In this document: one piece after another, positions 13,110 to 23,354 of the stretch
Layout of the letters: each line of letters begins with the position of its first letter
How positions within the stretch are numbered: position 1 is the first letter of the stretch
NCBI GenBank assembly: GCA_025201345.1
Contig: JAIXMG010000035.1
Location: 62,001-126,000, forward strand
Length of the DNA: 64,000 nt
Direction of reading: 5' to 3'
Source of the DNA: Thamnidium elegans
Taxonomy: Eukaryota; Mucoromycota; Mucoromycetes; Mucorales; Mucoraceae
Program-made: the position numbers and the translations under genes
The notes under the pieces: model-generated
Databases searched by the model: none
What the model saw: only the letters and a program-made list of their open reading frames with translations
Told to the model about the DNA's origin: nothing

Positions 13110-14691
13110 CTATTTTTGAGATAACTTGAGATGATAAGATTTTGGTCTAGAAGTAGATTAATATACAAAAGCGTGATTTTATAATAAATATATATGTTAC
13201 CTCGTAAATTGACTATAGCCTTGTTTACTCATAGAAAACCCTAATCCACTTTCTTTAGCACCTACCCAAGCCAAAGCAGGATCAATATAATCACAACGGT
13301 TCATAAACCAAGTACCAGTCTCTATTTGATCGCCAATCTCTACTGCTCTTTCTTCATTTGAAGTCCAAATACTAGCAGTTAAACCGTACTTGGAATCGTT
13401 CATTAACTTGATAGCTTCTTCATCAGAAGATACTTTCATAATGCATAAAACAGGGCCAAAAGTTTCTTCGGTCATAACAACCATAGAGTGATCAACATCA
13501 ACTAAGATTTGAGGCGCAACAAAAGCAGTATCTGGCTTGTCCGTAGGAAATAATTTCTCGGTATCAATTAAAGATTTAGCTCCTTTTTTTATAGCGTCTG
13601 CAATTTGGTCTCGAACGTTATTAGCAAACTTGATATTTGCCATAGGACCAAGCGTAGTTTCTTGATTATTAGGATCACCAAGAACGTAAGTCTATTTGTA
13701 AATAAATTTAATAAAAATAAAAACACGTAAAATATATATATAATTACTTTGGTAAGAGCAACAGCCTTTTCTACAAAATCGTCATAGATACTTTGATCAA
13801 CATAACAACGTTCAATAGAACAACAACATTGACCAGAATTAAAAAAGGCACCATCAATAATATTTTCAACCGCAAAATTAATATCGGTGTCAGGTAAAAC
13901 GTAAGCAGGATCTTTACCACCAAGTTCCATACCAGAACCTATTAAAAAAAAAATTCTCAGCATCACATGATGTATTTTTTTTTTTTAGTTTAGTTACCTA
14001 TAAGATGATGACTATCACCAATTGCTTGTCTAATCTTCTTTCCAACCGCGATACTACCAGTAAAATTAACAAACTGAATGCTAGGATGTTGAACCAAATA
14101 ATTCGCTTCTTTGTCTTGCACATGGACTACTTGAACTGCGTCATGAGGTACACCGGCTTCTCTTAAAGTTGCAACGAATATATCAGCGCATTGAGGAGTT
14201 TGGGGAGACTGTTTCAGCAAGACGGTATTTCCTGCTAAAAGAGCTGGGATAATATTATTGACCGTAGTCAAATAAGGATAGTTCCAAGCAGCAATTAAAA
14301 AAACAGGACCTAAAGGCTCTTTACGCTGATAGCGTTTTACCACGCCGGGTTTGTATTCAATAATATCGTCTTGTAAGCATTCTTCGGCTACAGATATCAT
14401 ATAGTTTGCTCGTTCCAAAACGCCCTTGATTTCACCTTGGCCATACCGGATAGGTCTACCCATTTGGCTGGTAATAGAAGCATATATCTCTTCTTTCTTT
14501 TGCTCAAATAAGGTGCAGAACTTCTTTAGAATTTCAACACGGATAGAAACAGGCTCCTTTTTCCAAGAGCCGAAGGCTTTTACGGAACTGGAAACAGCGT
14601 TATCTACTTCTTCTTGAGTTAATGTAGGAACTTGAAACAAGACCTGTTGAGTGCTAGGTGAAATAACTTGAATAGGAGTAGTATTGGTCAT
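13110..14691 (-). CDS. Aldehyde dehydrogenase (NAD(P)-dependent), 470 aa, 4 exons
   Basis: This enzyme oxidises an aldehyde to a carboxylic acid with NAD(P); the substrate cannot be read from the sequence. Exons are 14691-13998, 13938-13748, 13691-13201 and a short last exon 13146-13110, summing to 471 codons. The dinucleotide-binding motif FTGSIAVGKK, the general base Glu236 in GMELGGKDP and the nucleophile Cys270 in SGQCCCSIER are all present, with EETFGPVL and the C-terminal GYSQFTRPKSYHLK typical of the superfamily. Reading straight on from exon 3 hits a stop after FTR. Using the donor at 13200 and the acceptor before 13146 restores the conserved PKSYHLK end. There is no targeting peptide, so it is probably cytosolic. 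Confidence 0.95.
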
Positions 14692-14940
14692 AAGTAAAAA
14701 GTTAAAAAAAAAAAAAGTAAAAGAAGGAGAGAGTTTGTTATTCGTTGCATAAGTTTGTTATTGTGTATACGTCGGATGTGACCGGTGTTACAGTTTTGAG
14801 CAAAGTACAGTTTTTGTTTATTTTTACCCATTGGCTGAGCGTAATAAAAAATACCTATTTTTGCACCTCTTTTCTATTTATTGATTCTCCGTTATAAAAC
14901 TTATTTTTGGGCCTTTTTTTTTTTATTCTTCCCTTTTTTT

Positions 14941-14993
14941 TTTTCTTTCTTTCTTTCTTTCTTTAATAACAACAACAACAACAACAACAACAA
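14941..14993 (+). repeat. TTTC and CAA microsatellites in the Chs7 5' leader
   Basis: A (TTTC)n tract runs directly into an (AAC/CAA)n tract about 15 bases upstream of the Chs7 start codon. An unstructured CAA-rich leader is often seen before well-translated fungal genes, but any effect on expression here is inference. Confidence 0.8.
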
Positions 14994-15008
14994 GCTGAAG
15001 AAAGCGAT

Positions 15009-15309
15009 ATGAGTATTATCTATAGCTTCGAGGCACTAAACTTTAATGGAATTTGTAAAACGATTGCCATTAGTTTATGCCCTTTAATTGGACAAGCTGA
15101 TGGTATTGAACCTGTTTGTTATTCTCGTAATGTTGAATTAAGTGGAAATATCATCTTTCAACCATGTAAAATGCTGTCAAAAAAGAAACTAAAGAACTTG
15201 TTACTAACTTAAAAAAAAAATTAGCTACTTTAATTATTGATGTTGTTGCTATTATTATGACAATGATTATGATTTACCATATTCGTTCTAAATATACTGC
15301 CGTTGGTAA

Positions 15310-15355
<46 letters not shown>

Positions 15356-16261
15356 AAATAGCCACACAAGCTAACCATTTTTAATAGGTCGACAGGAAAT
15401 TGTCATGTTTTTTTATTTATACATGTTATCTACTTTACTTGATATGTTACTAGTTACTGCTATTATTCCCACTTCTTCTACTGTATACCCTGTAAGTGTT
15501 TATTTTAAAACAAACGAGAAAGAGAAACTAAAAAAAATAAATATTGTAAACAATAGTGGTTCGCTGCTATACACATTGGCTTAATATGTGCAACCTATTG
15601 GTGTTTATTATTAAACGGTTTTGTCGGTTTTCAATTTGCTGAAGATGGTACACCTTTATCACTTTGGGTAAATATACATATATATGTACAGAAAAATGGA
15701 TATCATAATTTCTAACGTTTGGTATTATTATAGTCAATTCGTGTTAGTTCGTTTGTTTGGTTTCTTATCGCAGGTTTCCTTGCTATCGGTACATTCAAGG
15801 GAGTTGCCGGCCTTTCATACAATAACCAAGCTGGTTTATGGATTTTTTACATTGTGTTGAACTACTTTATGTTCTTTGTATATGTTGTGTCTCAAATTAT
15901 CTTGGTCGTGAATACGTTGGATGACCGTTGGCCTCTTGGCGATATTTTATTTGCAGCAGGCTTCTTTACCATTGGACAAGTATTGATGTACGTATTCTCT
16001 GTGTTTATTTGCGATAGTACCAAGCATTACGTTGATGGCTTGTTCTTTGGCGCTATCTGTAACCTCTTGACAGTGATGATGGTGTACAAGTACTGGGATT
16101 CGATTACAAAGGAAGATCTTGAGTTCTCTGTTGGCTCTAAACAAAATGTTTGGGAAGTAAAGGAATTATTAGGTGATGATGAAATTAGTCAAAATTATAC
16201 TACTTATCAACAACCTACTACTCCTCAACATTATCAACCTTATGAACAACATCCCTTTTAA
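15009..16261 (+). CDS. CHS7: Chitin synthase export chaperone Chs7, 326 aa, 5 exons
   Basis: This is an endoplasmic reticulum membrane protein that is needed in yeast for a chitin synthase to leave the ER and so for chitin deposition in the wall. Exons are 15009-15165, 15225-15305, 15388-15491, 15557-15667 and 15734-16261, giving 327 codons. Family blocks are clear: [14 protein letters not shown] near the N-terminus, [40 protein letters not shown], and [20 protein letters not shown]. There are about seven hydrophobic segments. The first intron contains the branch-point sequence TACTAAC. The cytosolic tail is rich in Gln, Pro and Tyr (about residues 300-326). Without splicing the first intron the frame ends early in a lysine-rich artefact. 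The phosphatase gene starts only 138 bases downstream. Confidence 0.96.
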
Positions 16262-16398
16262 AAACATTCTTTTTTTTAGCATTTTACCCTTATTATACAA
16301 CTGACATAAAAATAAAAAAAAAAACATAAAAAAAAAACACAAAAAAAGATAACCTCATAAAAATTCGCTTTTTTATCCAAAAACATTTTATTTTGGTA

Positions 16399-17082
16399 AT
16401 GGTAGAAGCACTTCCTGTAAAGTCTGATCTTTACCAGACTTTACAAAGTGGGCCGGACGGACAGCCAGGAGGTATATTAATTACAAGTGTTGGACAGCAA
16501 GTGAGCCCTGGTATATGGTTAGGCGGTTACAAAGCCTTAGAAACAGAATCCTTTTTGAAAAAGAACAAGATTAAATATATTCTTTCACTTGGTCATTTCA
16601 AGTACATTTATAAACCAGATGAATATGTTCATAAAGTAAATATGTAAATGTATACAATACATTGTAACCTTTTTAATACTTTTTTTTTTTTTTTTTTTGT
16701 GTGTGTAAATTAGATTATCGCCATTACAGACAATGCCGAAGCCAACATGATACGATATTTTCCTGAGGCTATTGAATTTATTAGTAATGCAGTTAATAAA
16801 CAAGAGCATATTCTAGTTCATTGCTTAGCAGGAATATCACGAAGTCCTACTGCTGTTACAGCCTATTTGATGGCTACACAACGATTACGTTATAAAGCAG
16901 CATTAGCTATTATTAAACAAACGCGACCGTTTGTAACTCCTAATCCGGGTTTCATGAACCAGCTTAAATTATTTCAAGAAATGGATTATCAATTTAACCC
17001 ACATCATCCTGCTTACTTGGAGTACTTGAAAAATCATCCTGTAGATGCTGGACACGCTGGCCATGCCGAATATGAGAATTAA
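16399..17082 (+). CDS. Dual-specificity protein phosphatase, 201 aa, 2 exons
   Basis: This small phosphatase is expected to remove phosphate from phosphotyrosine and phosphoserine/threonine; its substrate is unknown. Exons are 16399-16635 and 16714-17082, which sum to 202 codons. The N-terminal part (SPGIWLGGYKALE) matches the start of the DUSP fold. The probable general acid is Asp85 in AITDNAEANM, and the catalytic loop VHCLAGISRSPT holds Cys116 and Arg122. A C-terminal part follows the RPFVTPNPGFMNQLKLFQ motif usual for DUSPs. I see no MAP-kinase docking or targeting domain, so it belongs with the small atypical DUSPs. The frame also opens at a TTG two codons earlier, but the ATG at 16399 is the natural start. 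Confidence 0.93.
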
Positions 17083-17161
17083 AAATTTTCCGTAATAATA
17101 AAACTTTTTTGACTAGAATTTGAACAAAATATTTTATTTTATGTATAAACTATGTTAAAAC

Positions 17162-17943
17162 TTAGATCTTTTGCATAGCAGCAACATCAACAGATTGAAC
17201 GAAATCCTCGAAATCGGTGATCTTATCGGATAAGTCATCCATGGAGACCTTATCATCTTCAACAACACAGTTGATTTGGAGCTTCTTGATACCGTAACCG
17301 ATAGCAACAAGTTGGCTACCACCCCAGAGGAGACCGTCCATCTCAATAGATCTGACATGCTTGGTTAATTCAGCCATATCAGTCTCATCATCCCAAGGCT
17401 TAACGTCAAGAGTAACAGTAGTCTTGGCAATGGTCTTGGGCTTGTTGGCCTTCTTGGCGTTATATTCAGCAACACGTTGAGCCTTGAGCTTCTCAGCTTC
17501 CTCATCAACTTCTTCATCATCGGAACCGAAGAGATCAATATCATCCTCATCCTCAGCAGCGGCAGGGGCAGCGGTCTCGGTAGGCCTATTTATAAAAAAA
17601 AAGAAAAAAAAACGCGTAAGAATATTATAACTTCATTTTTTGTTATTACTTACTTGATTTCAGTAAACCACTTGTTGATGTTGGCAAACTCGGCAGCAGG
17701 GGCAGAACCTAAAGCCTTGGCAACAGCAGCATCGGCTTCAGTAGCCTTATCACTGTACAAAAAAAAAAAAAAAAAATAAGTACTAAGCCACCAAGATATA
17801 TATAAACTCGGGGAGAAAGCCCAGAGTTTATTTCAAGCTATAAAAAAAAAAAAATGGAATACGTACGCAGCGATGAACTTGTTCTCGGCGAGGTAAGCTT
17901 CGAGGATGTGAAGAGCTAAAGGAAGTTCGATGGTAACAGACAT
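17162..17943 (-). CDS. Translation elongation factor 1-beta (eEF1B alpha), 199 aa, 3 exons
   Basis: This is the guanine-nucleotide exchange factor that recharges eEF1A with GTP during translation elongation. Exons are 17943-17867, 17752-17654 and 17585-17162 (200 codons, the usual family length). The N-terminal part ([20 protein letters not shown]) is a GST-C-like helical region. The acidic linker [14 protein letters not shown] contains the conserved casein-kinase-2 type site, and the C-terminal exchange domain includes [29 protein letters not shown] and VEDDKVS, ending in the invariant-type [10 protein letters not shown]. Codons are more G+C-rich at third positions than in neighbouring genes, in keeping with high expression. 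Confidence 0.97.
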
Positions 17944-18600
17944 TGTTTTAAAGATGTATAGAGATGCAAGAAAAAAAAAAAAAACTAAAGCTTTTTTTTT
18001 TTTTGTTACTGTAAATTTTTTTTCTTTAAAAAAAAAAACTTTCAGCCAATAATAATAAAGTATTGATATAAGACCTTTTTTTTTTTGCTCATCTTTTTTT
18101 TTACATTTAATAGTCTATTTATAAAAAGGAGCAGTTTGTTTTTTATTGTTGATTTTGGGATATCATGTTTCCTCCCCTTTGAGTTTACTGGTTTTTTATT
18201 CTTACAAAAAACTGGAATAAAAACAATCATAAGCCACAAAATTTTCGGATTTACAGTTCTGCATTTGAAACCTTTCAGATAGAAATAATACCATGTGTTG
18301 TGTTCTAAATGTTTGATCAAGTGAGTCTCGGTTTCTGTGCTGTATGCGAAAGTAACATTTCTTAATAGACAGTCCTTTTCTTATGGCTTGATTCCACTTT
18401 GGACGTATGGCTTACAAGTGTAAAGAAAAAGATTAGATGCTGCCAAATATCTATTATGTATTTCGCAAAATTGGCAGTGCAACTACATGCATAAAAGCCA
18501 AAAACAGCATCCAATAAAACTTTGTTCACGTGCATTTCACGTGATCGAATATTAAATAAATAGACTATCATATTTATGCTGGTTACAGAAATCAAGAAAA
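17944..18600. other. Intergenic region upstream of eEF1B and tRNA-Ser
   Basis: The stretch holds several poly-A/T tracts next to the eEF1B start. Its minus-strand frames (18042-18320 and 18362-18595) show no motif I recognise. It most likely contains the eEF1B promoter and the 5' flank of the tRNA gene. Confidence 0.5.
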
Positions 18601-18682
18601 GTCGCTTTGTCCGAGTGGTTAAGGAGTATGACTAGAAATCATATAGGCTCTGCCTGCGCAGGTTCAAATCCTGCAGGCGACG
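18601..18682 (+). tRNA. tRNA-Ser (anticodon AGA)
   Basis: The 82-base sequence folds as a class II tRNA. The acceptor stem GTCGCTT pairs with AGGCGAC and is followed by discriminator G, typical of serine. The D arm holds the A-box-like GAGTGGTTAAGGA. The anticodon stem GACTAGAAATC displays AGA. A long variable arm (GGCTCTGCCT region) precedes the T arm GCAGG-TTCAAAT-CCTGC. No CCA is encoded and I see no intron. Several T-runs follow within 20 bases (TTTTTT at 18687-18692), suitable for RNA polymerase III termination. Confidence 0.95.
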
Positions 18683-19780
18683 ACATCTTTTTTGTACTTT
18701 TTTCTCATGGAATTAGTGCACGTAGACAGTAGTGTAACGTCAGGCACAAGTGACATTGTTTTTTTATGTAGAAACACTTGATTGACCTCTTTTGCCTCAC
18801 TTAATACGGCTACGACATCGATATCCTTTTAAACTGGCCCACTTGAGCAAAAATAATTGTTATTCACACAAGTTGTAGCATTATGTAACCGTGCAGTCTA
18901 CTCATAAGATATTTCTTTTAGTAAGGGTCTACATACAAATTATTTGTGGATTTTATATACACCCAATTACCCCAGATATAGGTTAGCGTCGTGAGGAGAG
19001 AGAACTATAATACAGAAAAAGCTAAAAAAATATTTGATAAAATAGAATTTATTTAAAAAAAAAAAATCCAGTACAGGAATGTTTTAGGCAGTTTCATTGA
19101 TGGCTCTTCAGCGATCAACCGCTGAAATTATCAGTGAAACACGTTACTTCGTACTGAACACTAAAAGTATGTCTATAAGTGAGTTATGATTGGTTATACG
19201 ATGTAGTATCATAGCTAAAACTATATATATTACCATGTAAGAAGATATCGGCACATTTTTGATTGTTAGAGTATTTTGGTTTATACGCTATCATAAGGAA
19301 AGGAATAATTAGCAATAGGAACAAGAATAAATTACGCCGATAAAAAATATTAACATGTATAATTATTTATAGGTGATGTCGAAACTAAATTTAAAAATAT
19401 ATCTTTATATGAGTGTTTGACTTTAACGTTATTTCAGTTACACATAAAACTTACCAAGATGTATTTATTATAACAACTGTATATTCTAATGAACAGTGAA
19501 TTTTTTTTTTATGGTTATTACATCCCTTTTACTGTTTGTGAAAGAGATAATTAACCGAACTTAGAAAAAAAACTTGAATGAAAATGAAAGAAAAGCACGA
19601 CCCAGTTTTTTTACCTAAAAGAAAATAAGGCTTATAAAAACAAAGGTAACATATATACCAGTTATTAACTGATATAAAACTGACCGCAAAAATGATACTA
19701 CGATAGACATATACGAAGAGAATTCGGACGACAATTTTCGGTCTGTAATTAGGAACAGAAAAAGAAAAGATAAGGGAAGC
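18683..19780. other. Gene-poor stretch with one strong hairpin
   Basis: No supportable coding region is seen. The only clear structure is the near-perfect hairpin at 19091-19140, described separately. The minus-strand frame 19529-19783 is hydrophobic and low in information, and I do not call it. Confidence 0.5.
19091..19140. other. 50-nt imperfect hairpin
   Basis: The left arm has GTTTCATTGAT followed by TTCAGCG. The right arm has CGCTGAA followed by ATCAGTGAAAC. The inner 7 bp pair exactly around a six-base loop, and the outer 11 bp pair with one G-T, separated by a small internal loop. No gene overlaps it. It may be a structured RNA, or the palindromic end of a decayed element. Confidence 0.6.
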
Positions 19781-19792
19781 CACTCCTAGTGA

Positions 19793-21115
19793 GTGGTTCT
19801 CAAAAAAAAAAAAAAAAAAAGTAAAGGCAAAGAAAAAGCTGTAGATTCGCCACCTTCCTCTACTTTAGAAAGTGAAACCTCTACCTTGGAAGACTGGAAC
19901 TTTGATGAGCCGTTTGAGCATATTGTCACTAAGTCTAAGATGGGAGAATCTAGTAAGCAAACAAGAACTCCACCTTCTATTTACAGAGCTACTGCGTCTA
20001 GCACTTTATCCTCTTCCAAGTCTGATATAGTTGATTCAAACCAGGTTCTTCCTCCACTGGCGCTTCTGTTGTAAAATGTAGGATGGCAGTAGAAACTACT
20101 GTAAAAGCTATATGGAAGCTGGGTCATATACGTGCTTTACACGAACACGTGTAGTTAATATGTTAGTAACCCATACTTTTGCATTTTCAAAGCATATATA
20201 TTTCTTCAATAATTGAAAAAAGGTTTTAGCTTTAATTTACAAGGTTACATCAAGAAATATTTTTTTGTTGTTGTGGAAGTTTTTCTTAGACTTGCGCAAA
20301 GAACTAGTAGATCTGGAAAGGGTTTTTGGAAAGACAGTGGGTTACAGAGTGTTCATGGACAAGCATAAAGAACCGTATTGCCGATTATCAACCCATTATA
20401 CTGGTGAATGCACAACATATAGCACTTTATGAATGTACAAAGCTTTCATGAAGATAGCCGAACTATTTGCGAAGGGTTGTATCAATTTTCATGTTTTCCT
20501 TTAAGAACTAGATGATCTTGGACTCCAAAATTGTTCACGACCATAGTTTAAAGTACAAGGTCAACAACAAACTTCAAAGTTGGGTGCTGCTGCCATAAAC
20601 TTAAAAAGATAAAGCTTTCAAAAGCCTAAAAGGTCGGTTTCAAGGAATCATTGAAACTGACGGAGTTGGAGTTTCAGTATTAAAACAAAATACTGATACC
20701 AATAGAAAGTCAGCAAAAGTAAAGACTACAGACATACTTTTTCAACCATTGCTTCGATTTTCATATTAAAAAAACAAAGTCGATCTATACTTTGGAAATC
20801 TTCTTGTTGCCAGAGGGTATTTCCCTCAGCTCGAAACGACTCCCAATCAAGCTGCAACAAAGACACATTTTAGAGCGTATAAATAATAGTGACAGGGACC
20901 ATATACTTATAATAGCATCTAGAATGTCAAGATGACTTGGTACAACAAGCAAGCAAAAATTCTTTCCGAAAGATGAAGTTCTCTTCAAAACTATACTATG
21001 ATCAAAACGATCTCAAGCTTGTAAAAAAAAAAAAAAAAAAAAAAAAAACTTGGGGTAATTCTTGGTACACGTTCAGACAAAAAAATGTGCGGCGTATTTT
21101 TTTTTTTAACTTTTT
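19793..21115 (+). pseudogene. Decayed coding element, possibly an old transposase gene
   Basis: Several plus-strand stretches look like protein but are broken by frameshifts and stops. The first (19812-20040) reads SKGKEKAVDSPPSSTLESE and continues, after a frame change near 20043, as GASVVKCRMAVETTVKAIWK. Further on, 20291-20432 reads DLRKELVDLERVFGKTVGYR to a stop. Near 20490-20530 comes CFPLRTR, a stop and SWTPK, then near 20640-20700 FQGIIETDGVGVSVLKQN, and near 21050 TWGNSWYTFRQK. The order of an FPLR/SWTP block, a TDGVGVSV block and a WGN block reminds me of eukaryotic TnpB-like (Fanzor-type) proteins, but this is recollection of a pattern, not an alignment. A long poly-A tract (21020-21047) cuts the frame. 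Confidence 0.35.
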
Positions 21116-21129
21116 TACCTGAAACACGT

Positions 21130-22400
21130 TGTAAACATGTTCTTAAATAAAGATAATTCGATAGATCGTATGAACAAATAGACCGACTATTTTATCAATC
21201 TAATAATTATTTATTTTATCTTTTTTTTTATTAAATGTCACTTTTTCTTTCATGTACATCTTTTATGTCCGTACAAGAAGATACTATTCTTCTTAAAGTA
21301 ATCGCCGTGCATAATATCGCTTCTTACAAAAGCTCAAATGTGGTCCACCCGAATGTAATATTGTAAAGTTAAAACTACTTTTTTCGAACTTTATATAAAG
21401 GCACGTAAAAAGTAGTGCGCTAAGCTTTCTTTTCTGAACGCGTAAACAGAACAAAATATTTAACTATAAAAATTCCCCACCTTTTTCTTCTTTTGGGAGA
21501 TTTTCGCTGGGTTGTGTCCATGGCTATTAAAACATGCTGGCGACGTTTTAATTCAAAAAAGTGTTTATTAATTAAAATTTATCGAATAAATATTTTGCTA
21601 CGAAAAAAAGATATTTATCCCAAATGTTTCTATAAATGGGAATATGAAAAGGACACTCGAAACTCTGCTGGGAAAAAAAAGTAAATAAATGACGGAGATG
21701 TAGTCATAATAAGCAATAAACAATGGAAGCAAAACAAATAAATTTTTTTTTAGCACGATTGAATTAAATGCATTTATATACACTGCAAGTACTGAGGCAA
21801 AAGGATTTCTGTATTAGCTGTCAGTACCCTATATTTGAAGACTACTCTCCTTTTTCCTTAGGAAAAAAGGTTTTTAATTCACTTTTGAAAAGTTACCAGT
21901 TATTTTAGAGTTTTACATATCCTGCGTTTTTTAATAGTAAGAGTTAAATAGGTCTCTCTCTATCTCTCTCTTTCTCTTTTACAAACCAGTTTTTGTGGTT
22001 ATTGCATATATTAGGTGTTTAAATACATTCACTAAACGACCGTTGCCTGAAAAAGATTAGTCTAGAAACATGATCAGACATCTGCTTTTTTACTGTGATA
22101 ATAATAAAAATAAAAAAAGTGAAAAGTGACTTAGGGAGTATCATTTGTTAGTGACGAAAGAAAGATTTTCGTGCGTAAACGCGCATATAACATCTAAAAC
22201 TTTCTTTTTTTTTATTCGGGGAAAAAATATTCTAGACAACTGTCAATCGATTTGTGTGTGCCATTTACACTTTTCAAAAATGTATCTTTTTAAAGCTGTT
22301 TCTAAAAGCTTAAAAAAAAAAAAGGCCCTACACAATCCTTTAATTGTTTCTTTAATACCTAATAAAACAAATTAATGCAAGGGAATACTTACTAAAACAG

Positions 22401-22431
<31 letters not shown>

Positions 22432-22636
22432 CTTGCTCAAAAGGTTATGATATAAGTTCCCCCCTTCAGGAGTACAGACTTTTCCATCATTACACGGTCA
22501 ATATCCGAATTTAGGTGTTTGCAACTTTATTTGGACTGTTTTTAATTCAACATAAATATTAGTACGATAAGCGTATATATATATAAAAAAAAAACGGTAG
22601 CTCTCCTTTTTTCCCTTTTTTTTCCCTTTTATTTCA
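21130..22636. other. Intergenic region upstream of kinesin A
   Basis: This is AT-rich DNA with a CT-rich tract near 21954-21977 and a poly-T tract near 22401-22429. None of the open frames has protein-like composition. The last 200 bases should contain the kinesin A promoter and leader. Confidence 0.5.
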
Positions 22637-23318
22637 ATGACACCACAAATGACACCTCAGACAGTATACCCAAGCCCTACATCTTCCACCAGTTCCTTTA
22701 AACCAAAACCTTCATTTTCGACGAAATCTACATCAATTCGAGAGAATGTACAAGTTATGGTACGATGCAGACCGCCACGATCGAAAAAAGAGTTGGCGGA
22801 AGAGCCTTGTTGGCAGATAAATCCAGAACGAGGCTCAATTGCGCTTGCACGACCTTCTAGTAGCACTTTTAGCTACGGTATGATTCAGTTTATTTTTGAA
22901 CAATAAATATTTAACCAACACATAAACTATAGATAATGTTGTAGTAGGCGTAGATAATGAACAAATATATAACTCGGGTATTCATGACCTTGTTAGGTAA
23001 TAATAATAGTAAACCGAATATTTATACGCTGTAGAATATTTAATTTTTTTTTTTTTAATAGATCTTCCATGGTAGGTTATAACGGTACGGTTTTTAATTT
23101 TTTTGTTGTTTTTTTAATATATAATTTTTAATTAATATAAAAAAAAATAGGTACCGTATTTGCTTATGGTCAAACAGCAAGCGGTAAAACATACGTAGGT
23201 GTTTCCTTTTTTTTTTGTATTAAATAATTAAATGTAATGTGTATTAAGTTTTTTTTTTTTTTTTTTTTTATATGTAGACAATGGTAAAATGCCACAAAAA
23301 TATATATGTAAATCATGC

Positions 23319-23354
<36 letters not shown>

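Noticed and set aside
12909..13124. 71-codon plus-strand frame
   Set aside because: It overlaps the last exon of the aldehyde dehydrogenase on the other strand and has a lysine/phenylalanine-rich end from AT tracts.
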